NCBI GenBank assembly: GCA_015178975.1
Contig: WHVD01000033.1
Location: forward strand, 496,001 to 560,000
DNA from: Hysterangium stoloniferum
Lineage: Eukaryota > Basidiomycota > Agaricomycetes > Hysterangiales > Hysterangiaceae
Reading direction: 5' to 3'
DNA length: 64,000 bases
The notes under the pieces are model-generated. The model saw only the letters and a program-made list of their open reading frames with translations. It did no database searches and had not been told where the DNA came from. The translations under genes and the position numbers were made by a program. The number at the start of each line of letters is the position of its first letter. Within the stretch, counting starts at the first letter, position 1. Below are positions 56,281 through 64,000 of the stretch, piece by piece.

Positions 56281-58161
56281 AAAGAACACAAATCAAACAA
56301 TCTAGTACTTGGTATAGCCTCTCTTGGCCTTCAAAACAGCCTCAACCCTTCTAGGAATACTCTCTATCAAGTTCTGACAAGTAGAGGCAGGGATATTCAC
56401 TGTTAGGATACACACACAGGCCGGGTTTCCGGAGAAACCCGCGGGATATCCGGTAGGACTTGGCTTCAGCTTATAGGCTGCGCCCTCGCTAGATCGTGTT
56501 GTCCAATTTCAAACGGATGGACGGGGATCCCGGGGAGTCCGGGCGGGGTTTGTGGGTTATAGGTCGTAAGTCGGGTCGTGGGTCGTAAGTCAGAGGTCGT
56601 GGGTCGTGAGTCGAGTTGGTTGAGAGAGATAGATGCGCCGGAGCCCGTGGGCTCCGACTAGTGCGAGCGATGTGAATCGAGTAAGGTTTTAGAGCGGAAA
56701 ATATTATTAGATTACTGGGGGGAATCTAAGCTAATTTTCTGACTGGATTGTATGTACAACATCTGCCAGTTTATATAGACCGTGGAATGCATGACATACC
56801 AAATCCAGTAATAACGAAACGAGAACTAACAAAACATGAAACGGGAATAGTAAACACCAAATTGGTGTTAGGAATGGAACGGAACGGAGCAGAGTCTGAA
56901 TCGTGACAAAGCATAACCCATAACGGGAAACGGAGCGGGAGCGGAGTCCTAAATCGTGACAGGTCATTTGACTAAAACGGGAATGGGGCTCGATTAGAGC
57001 GGTGATGGGATTTTAAGCGGGGACCGGTGACTGATGCGTGGGACGAAGACGGACATAGACAGAGACAGAGTCCGGGGGAAGTCCGGTGACTGATATGTAT
57101 CGTAATGAGGTCGAACGTAACGAGTCTTGACATAACGGAGTCCGGGCGGGAAATCCTATAAACAGACGATTGGTGCTTGTAGTGCGTGGGGGCGTACGGG
57201 TTAGTGCCCAGAGTCCGGCGGGATCATCCGGTCGTAACATTCACCCACTCTGTCTGAACCCTCTCCCACAACTCATGAATACTCTTGGGTGCCACTTCAT
57301 ACTCTCCCAACCTCCTTTTGAGGTAATACCAGAGGTGTTCAATCGGATTAAGGTCAGCAGACTGAGGTGGCCATACCATGACTATAAATCCAGTGTCTTT
57401 GAACCAATTAATGGCCTTTGTGCTCTTGTGTTTGGTATCATTGTCCTGCTGAAAGACCACATCTTCTGTGTTCTTGCTATAATACTCCACAGTTGCTTGA
57501 AGTTCATCTTCCAAAATGCTACCATAAAGGTCAGCATCCATTCTCCCATTAATCTTGGTGGAATATCCTGGGCCTTCCCACAACATACAGCTCCACAACA
57601 TCAGATTTCCTTCCCCAAACCTGACTGTGCCCTTGACCAGCCTACCACTGAGCCCCTCTCCTGCCCTTTTCCACATCTAATTCTTCCCATATGACCCCAA
57701 ACAATTGATTTTTGTCTCATCTGACCAAACAACCCTCTTCCAATCATCCACAGTCCAGTCCTTGTGTGCCAGAGTAAAGTCCATCCTTGCCTTCCTATAC
57801 CTCTTATTGAGTAAAGGCCTTTTTCTCTTCACCATAGCCCTCATTTCAGCCTTCTTGAATGCCCTATGAACAGTTCTAACTAAAATAGACTCTCCAGTCA
57901 TACCTTGAATGGTTTGGTGACCTCAGTGGCATTTTCAGCCTTTCGAGAAGTGATTTGTTCAATAGAATAATGAATATCTGGGGAGGAAAGCTTGCATAAA
58001 CAGCCACCGGATGAGTTGGCAAGTGATGAGCAATGGGTAGAATGAATTCTGGATATAATGGACAGATCCTGGCCAGTGATTTCAGAGATCTGAGGAGCAG
58101 ACTTGCCCTTATTGAGAAAAGTGAGAATATGGCTAAGCTGAGGAGGAGTGAGAGCCTTCAT
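56281..58161 (-). pseudogene. Tc1 transposase, broken by frameshifts and an LTR
   Basis: It starts at ATG 58161 (MKALTPPQLSHILTFLNKG). The helix-turn-helix region runs to about 57900. After a frameshift near 57900 the reading continues RTVHRAFKKAEMRAMVKRKR to VVWSDETKINCLGS (first D). A second frame change near 57677 is followed by GEGLSGRLVKGTVRFGEG, VVFQQDNDTKHK (second D) and SADLNPIEHLWYYLKRRLG (E). The family Z LTR (56401-57239) splits the last 40 codons, and the end (NIPASTCQNLIESIPRR to GYTKY) lies at 56400-56300. The glycine-rich SVMVWGC motif reads NLMLWSC, a further sign of decay. Confidence 0.88.
56401..57239 (-). mobile_element. Solo LTR, family Z
   Basis: An 839-base copy with TTCAC at 56396-56400 and 57240-57244, inside the Tc1 transposase gene. 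Confidence 0.95.
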
Positions 58162-58826
58162 GGTGTAGAATGTTGAGCTATGGGGATGTTTTTGGATTGG
58201 AAAGTAAACAGATGTATATATATATAATTTTGACAGGTCAGATGATTTTTATTTGCACTTATTTGCATATAAACAATATGGCTATATGTTAATCATGTGA
58301 CAGGGACAAAACCCTTCCAATGCAGTTTAATTAGTATTTTATTTATAGTGTGGGAAATACTGATGCTTATGTAATAATACTTTAAGGGTAAATAGACAAT
58401 ATATAGACCTAACCATTCCCCAAAGATTAGGTCTGTAGCTACAGTGGTTCTTGAGTTATTCAAGAATCTTTGCACAACTAGAAATCATTGGAAGGGTTTT
58501 GTCCCTCACTGTAAGTCTAATACAGGCCAAACACAGATTGACTATCTAGTTCAATATGGTTAAGAGGATTAGCTATCCTAAGTAGAATAGATAGTTGACT
58601 TTGAAGTATGATTCTGAGTGATACTCAAGTGTTTAAGGAAATAACAAAAGAGTCGAATAAACAGAGTAGCGTGGATATAGCCCACACAGATCAAGATAAT
58701 GATTTGAGTTTCGACTAGTGTAGTTCAAAACTATGATTATGCTGGTAGTTAAAGCCCATCTATGATGGTTGAGATGATACCCCAATCACAACTTGCAGAA
58801 CACTAAGTGGGTGTCTGGGCAAGTTG

Positions 58827-59301
58827 TGTGAAGAGTGGTATAAGTTCTGACCATTCTATATACGAAGAAATGAGTAGAAAGGAAGAATATTGACCTATTC
58901 GATGCAATATAATAGAAAGTGAGAGAGAGAGCACAAGATGACACAGTAGTCAAAGAGTGCGATGGATCGAGTGGAGGCCTCGACTGTTACAGTTCAAGGC
59001 CTGAAGTGTTAGATAGTTCAGATACTGCTACTTATGTAGTAGCTGACACGTTACCCTGATCACCACTTGTAGTAGACCTAGTTTATGTCTTACGAGTGGT
59101 GGTTCTTGGGTAAAAGTGTGTCTGAGTTCTAATTGGTGCCGAGTGCACCCACAAGTATACACAATGCTTCGAACTAATGAAATGATGGAATATTCGAAGA
59201 ATATAAAAGATAGATAAATATGAATAGAATGTGTAAAATATAAATAAAATAAAAGGAGTGTTTTACCACAATGAAACTGTGGTAAAAGCATACTCCTCAC
59301 A
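58827..59301 (-). mobile_element. Solo LTR, family X
   Basis: A 475-base copy with AGTTG at 58822-58826 and 59302-59306. It interrupts the family Y LTR between its CAAGTTG and GTTATGGGGTAAAAAG boxes. Confidence 0.95.
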
Positions 59302-60010
59302 AGTTGTGGTTATGGGGTAAAAAGTGTCTGAGTTCTAACTATTGGCATTAGAATATATAGGTCTGGTGTGTATGTTCCCACAAGAGTCAATGTACTGAAT
59401 GCATAGGTCATCGAACTAAATATATGCACAAAATAAAATAGAGAGAAAATAGAACTAATAATGGAAATATAGTATGGGCTCGTCCAGACTATATTTTGGA
59501 GTATATTTCACAGTACCTCTCACAGTGCCCCCCAGGTTGAAGAGCTATGTCAAAGAAGGTGTTGAAGGATGCTTGGAACTCCTCCCCATGCATCCTGCAA
59601 AGAACCTCTGAGGCATTTCCCCTGGTGAGACGCTTGGCACAAAAGGAAAGGACAATGTCCTCCCACTTCAAAACATCGTTGGCAGACTCCAGCCTCTGAA
59701 TGGAGGAGACCCAATGACCGTAGGCCTTTTGGCACATTCGAATGATAGTGTGAATGCTATCAGCAGAGGTGGCTGTAATGCGGGTGATGAGAGGGAGCCA
59801 GGGGTGCAGTGACAGTGGGTCAGGAGTGGGAGGTGGTGCAGGGCTTGCATCCCCACCAGAGGGAAGTCCTCCTGAGGCATCAGAATCTGATAGCAGATGC
59901 CCTAACAGGTCAACCAAGTCCACAGCTGAATGAATTGGTGCATCCTCAGGAAGGACACAAGCGGAGTCCACCAGCAGAGACTGAAACATGGAGAGCTCAA
60001 CCCCTTGAGG

Positions 60011-61193
60011 ACTTGACCCGATCGATTCCCGAATGGTCGAACAAGGTGACTACCGCTACGGAACTGGTCCTGTAAAATTTATCCTGAACAACCGATCATC
60101 GATGAAGAACTGCTCTGTGAGGAAGCTTCTATGACAGCTTCAGACTGGCAGCATTGCAAAATCTATATGCGCAAATCCTTGAATTATAAAATTCCGTCCC
60201 TGGGAACGAATCTAAAGGTCACTGACTAATCGGTTACTGAGAAAACCACTTTTAACCGTTCTACAGTGGCGCAGTTGTTGGAATAACAAGTGTGTCATAG
60301 TCCTGGTCCCTCAGGTATAGCCCGGAAACTCATGCAGGCTCAGAACCAAGGCCTGCAATTGTTCCTTTGTCTCACAGAGCATTCTACCATGTTCTTTCCA
60401 TTCCTCCTTGTTATTTTCCTTTGTTCTTACATTTCTTTTGTTCCCTGAACATAGTCACTTTAGTTAGCATAAATACAAGCCTCATAGATTGTACACCTTA
60501 GCTATTTGGCATCTACCATGCAAATACTGAGTTATTATCTTGTATCTGTCAGACTGACTGTCGAGGCAAGATGTTACCACAAATCCAATTTTATAACTAA
60601 GGTAGCATATTCACAACAACAATTTACCTCTTATATAGCCACTAGGCACTAGGGCATAGGGCAGTAATCTATGGCCAGCTCTCTACTACAGTATCATCTA
60701 GATCAAGGTACCATTGATGTCCTGCTGACAGGATGGAGATCCAGTAGCATGGGAACATTGATGATGAGAGTTATCTCACATGGTATGAATGACTAATGAG
60801 TATGAGTGGCTAAAGTAATAAGGGATCCCACATGCTGATTCATATGAAAAGGGAGTAATGGAGGTTCCAGGTCCTGGCAGGTAATCCAGTCTTAACAGGA
60901 GTCCTGGAATATGCAAAGTGATAGAGTCAGGGGATCCAGGGGCTCTGAGAATATGCTATGAGCCAAACTCAGGAAGCCTAGGGGCTCCAGAAATATGCTA
61001 GTGCAAATGAACAGAACAAGTATGCAGGTATCAAACTGGTAAATAGGTAGATACTAAGTTGGTGCTAAGTTGATTTTATGATTGGATTGTAAGTAGAAAA
61101 AGGTCCTAGACTATATAGAACTAATAATTAGTGTACTAGTAATGCATTGAGACAAAAAGATAGAATGGGTGAACAAGAGCAATGCAGGGCTGA
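60011..61193. other. Unclassified repeat debris
   Basis: 60011-60290 has short plus-strand open stretches that could be old retroelement coding sequence. At 60288 a TGTGTCATAG start after a GTTGTTGGAATAACA phrase could be an LTR edge. The rest to 61193 holds no gene. 61000-61190 shows boxes like those of the Z LTR (GATTGGATTGTAAGTAGA, ACTATATAGA), suggesting a remote LTR. Confidence 0.3.
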
Positions 61194-61736
61194 TGTTAAG
61201 TACTGTGTCAGGAACTTATTCCAGAACTATCAGAAAGTCACTGGAAGTCGGGAATGGTCGGATAGGGTCAGGACATTGGCTTCAGCTTATGTGCTGCACC
61301 TCTACACAAACGCTCAAAGTCCTTAATTTCAGAGGTGAGACTTATAATGGAAGATACGGATATTCAGAGTTCCGAAGAGTTCTGAATATTGAGCGTACAG
61401 AAAGATGGAAGAAGGAATAAGAAACTAAGTTGATATCAGATCTAAGGTAAAGTACAAATTCGTGGAAACTAATATAAGTCTTCTCGTTATTGTACTACAA
61501 ACTGAGACCATAATAAGACGGAAATGGAAGTATTCTTAAAATGGAAATACAATAAGACATATTGGGGAGACAATATTCCGAAATGGGAATATAATAGACA
61601 AACAAGTGAATACTTGTCAACAGACAAATTACCAAATGCAGAACAAGGGAAGAATGCGGGAGATACAGTAACTATGATGTTCTGTAGTCGGAGATCGGGA
61701 GTCAGATATTGAAACATCTGGGAATGGGTCGTAACA
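61194..61736 (-). mobile_element. Solo LTR, family T
   Basis: A 543-base LTR, TGTTAAGTACTG to GGGTCGTAACA, with GCTGA at 61189-61193 and 61737-61741. It contains a GGCTTCAGCTTATGTGCTGC box shared with families W and Z. Related debris lies at 22770-23430. Confidence 0.9.
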
Positions 61737-62747
61737 GCTGACCTCCTTACTGAGGATAATGGTTGATACAAAGTAGGAATAAGTACAGGGAACACAATAA
61801 CAAATGAATGTATGCAAGTTAAACAGACTCAGGAATGGAGGCTCTTCAAGTGTCTAGAGGGCCTGGAATACCTGGTCAGATTCCAGTTGACAGATCATCC
61901 TGTAAAAGAGAGATAAGTGTCTATGGGGTAAAATCTGGGGCCTGGTGGCCTCATTTGCCATAGGAGACCACAATAGAAGTACTCTCATTACATTTTTTCA
62001 ATTTGCAAATCAAGACCTTCATTAAGGAGGGTGTTTATAATTACTATAATCTCAAATATTTACTAATAAAAGTCTTATTTTTACAAAACTCCATCTTTAA
62101 ATAGTGATATCTATTCTGAAACAATTATATCATCAAAAAACAACCATCAGAAATAGTTCTCCATATTACATCTTGTACAATTCAGAGTCAATTAATAGAA
62201 CCTGTTGTATATGGTTTTCCAAGTTATGTAAATACTTGCTAATACTTTTGTTGTTAATTTGTTTTTTAAAAGTTTTAATGTAGTTATTTCTATGTAAAAT
62301 ATGTAAAATATTATTGGAAATTTTTCATACCACAGCTGTCTTTATTAAGTAAAACCCCCCTATATATTCTGGGTATGTTGAATCAAGTAGAAATCTGTTC
62401 AGATTGACAGATCCATTCCGAAGTAATACATATGTATTTAGAGGTGCTGTGAGGTATCAGCATTATCTCATAATGTTCTCTTAATTTTCTTTGAATTACT
62501 TAATATTTTCTCGAATTTTTATTGTATTTTTATTATGTTTATTGTGAAAAATAGGCCTTATTCCTTTTAACTTTGCATAAATAATAGCATATATGGACTC
62601 ATATTATGCTATTATTACTTAATTAATTAATTATAATTTTTAACTAATTATTTATATTTTATTTACTTAGTTATTGCTTTTCGGCACCTTGCTGCAGACT
62701 TGTCTGCGCATTTTTGGAGTCACATGACATATTAGATAAGCCTGCGG
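61737..62747. other. AT-rich non-coding stretch
   Basis: No gene or matching repeat was seen. 62270-62660 is very AT-rich, with TTAATTAATTAATTA near 62620. Confidence 0.4.
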
Positions 62748-63714
62748 TGTCGGGATGTCACACAAGTCACGGATGTGACTACCCGAGTCATTAATTGATT
62801 CCACCGACTCATTGTTTGCTTCCGTCCCGGGGCCACGGCCTTGAACCTTCATGTTCAAGCAAGAGGTTAGAACCCTTGTCTCAGAGAGGGGAATCATGTG
62901 ATAAATAAAGGGTAAATAATAAGTAGAATATGAGGTCATTATGATCTAACTAGTGACCTCATAAACTAAATAATTAGCTAATCATTTAGTTATCAAAATG
63001 TATATAAGGAGGGCCAAGTTTCCAATAAAATCATCTTATCTCTCACACATTTTACTGCACAGCTCAGAAGCTTATCTAATCATCCTAAGGACAATAATAG
63101 CCTTAGTCTGATACACTAACTGCAAGCACCTACACTTGCAGCATCTTGAATCTTTGTCAGCAACTCTTGAACTTAGCTAATCATCTAAGTTCCCCCAGCC
63201 TCACAGCTACCCTTTAGGCTTATTAATTACATAATAAACCTAATAAGTATCTAAGTATCCTTACTGAAATTCCCTGCCAATACTAGATTATTCAAGGCCC
63301 AGCCCTAAGTTTATTGAATTAATCAAGTACAAGCACTCAGATAATCCAATGCAAATTATTTTCTCTATTAATAAATTATTAACACCTTGTTAAATAACTA
63401 TTAATAGTTACAAATAGGCATACAAGAATCCGAAGCTTTATATCAAGTCTCTGCTAAGTTACTGTGCATATATTCAGCTTCTAGCCCCTATTCTCAAGGA
63501 ATAGTTCTTTTATTTGCTAAAAGAGTCATATATTGTTCTATTGAACCTTTCAATAATCAAAATAAGCATTCATTTGAATTGTTTAAGCTTAATAGCACAG
63601 CTCATTAATCTATCAGTATTTAAATTACTGGACCTTTGCTTATTTTATTGCTGAAGCTCTGTGACACTATAGCATATATTGAGCTCTCTAAGAGAATCCC
63701 CTGAATACATTACA
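62748..63714 (+). mobile_element. Possible 5' LTR of an element leaving the window
   Basis: It starts TGTCGGGATGTCACAC and ends GAATACATTACA, followed by GGTGCCAATGATATACAC (a primer-site-like start) and an ATG. A TATATAAGG box lies at 63002-63010, with AATAAA at 63026. With only one copy visible, this rests on TG...CA ends and box order. Confidence 0.4.
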
Positions 63715-64000
63715 GGTGCCAATGATATACACATGCATGGAATGGACTATCTAAAGGTATCTATTTTTTAAAAGTATTAGTGTTTCAAACTACTAATTTT
63801 TTTTATTGTCTACTTGTGTCCGGAAAGATTCATTAGTTTGTAATGTATATGAGAGAGTTTAAAACTTTTTGAAAGTTTTAAAAACTAAATTATGTCTGAA
63901 TCACATCCCAGATATTTAAATGACCTTTAGAGTATATTAGAATTTGGTATACTTAATAGTTTTCAGATATCCTCCTAGAAGGTTCAGATCACAAGAAGGC
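63715..64000. other. AT-rich window end
   Basis: 286 AT-rich bases have no recognisable coding segment. If 62748-63714 is a 5' LTR, this would be the start of that element's interior. Confidence 0.3.

Larger units (their letters stand above)
56062..58511 (-). mobile_element. Tc1-like DNA transposon carrying a solo LTR
   Basis: Flanked by TA (56060-56061 and 58512-58513). The terminal inverted repeats of about 215 bases begin CAGTGAGGGACAAAACCC at both ends. As in the other Tc1 element, each repeat is closed at its inner edge by the complement of its outer motif (CATTGGAAGGGTTTTGTCC). Without the inserted LTR (56401-57239 plus 5 bases) it is about 1.6 kb. It sits in a family Y LTR. A different Tc1 family from 20386, at most distantly similar in DNA. 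Confidence 0.92.
55976..60010 (-). mobile_element. Family Y element, 3' end only, much interrupted
   Basis: The 3' LTR runs 59524 down to 55976 and is interrupted by a Tc1 element (56062-58511) and a solo X LTR (58827-59301). Upstream of it (59525-60010) lies the tract CAACCTGGGGGGCAC and a coding segment whose protein (HSAVDLVDLLGHLLSDSDAS, MCQKAYGHWVSSIQRL) matches the extra coding region of element G at 31970-33241. Sequence similarity to G stops near 60005; gag, pol and the 5' LTR are absent. A fossil. Confidence 0.82.

Overview
The window looks like a repeat-choked stretch of a basidiomycete (probably Agaricomycete) nuclear genome. Introns in the two recognisable host genes are 46-74 bases (one alternative is 35) with GT/AG ends, and the repeats are fungal types: copia and chromovirus-like gypsy LTR elements, Tc1, pogo, MULE-like and Helitron remnants. 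The species cannot be fixed from sequence alone. No tRNA, rRNA or CRISPR was seen.

Layout. 1-14.4 kb is a mosaic: a copia tail, a young whole-length copia element (1979-7839) lodged in a Tc1 transposon, then truncated or solo LTRs, a MULE-like transposase remnant and an 18-19 base minisatellite. 14.4-18.5 kb is lower in repeats and carries a three-exon host gene of unknown function on the minus strand (16339-17905). 18494-50772 reads as ONE pogo/Tigger element, with matching terminal inverted repeats and TA at both ends, swollen to 32 kb by later insertions: a 1.6-kb Tc1 element, a solo LTR that itself holds another solo LTR, a W-type gypsy element (23783-40886) containing a whole chromovirus-like element (24662-34532), and a second gypsy element (42049-50058). 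50.8-54.15 kb returns to host sequence. It carries a plus-strand gene whose exons join a haloacid-dehalogenase-like domain to a casein-kinase-1-type kinase. 54.2-64 kb is again nested: a Helitron remnant, Tc1 remnants, LTR copies and AT-rich sequence.

Most boundaries rest on 5-base target duplications (TA for Tc1 and pogo) read directly on both sides, so the order of insertion can be worked out. The most unusual points are: (1) the HAD-CK1 fusion; (2) a spliced-looking coiled-coil/cysteine-motif gene lying antisense between pol and the 3' LTR in two gypsy lineages with unrelated LTRs; (3) an extra sense-strand coding region directly upstream of the 3' LTR in both copies of another gypsy family; and (4) Tc1 terminal repeats each bounded by an inverted pair of 18-20 base sites.

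LTR names (X, Y, Z, W, V, U, S, T, R) are labels invented here for families recognised by their ends. LTR elements are described as fossils.
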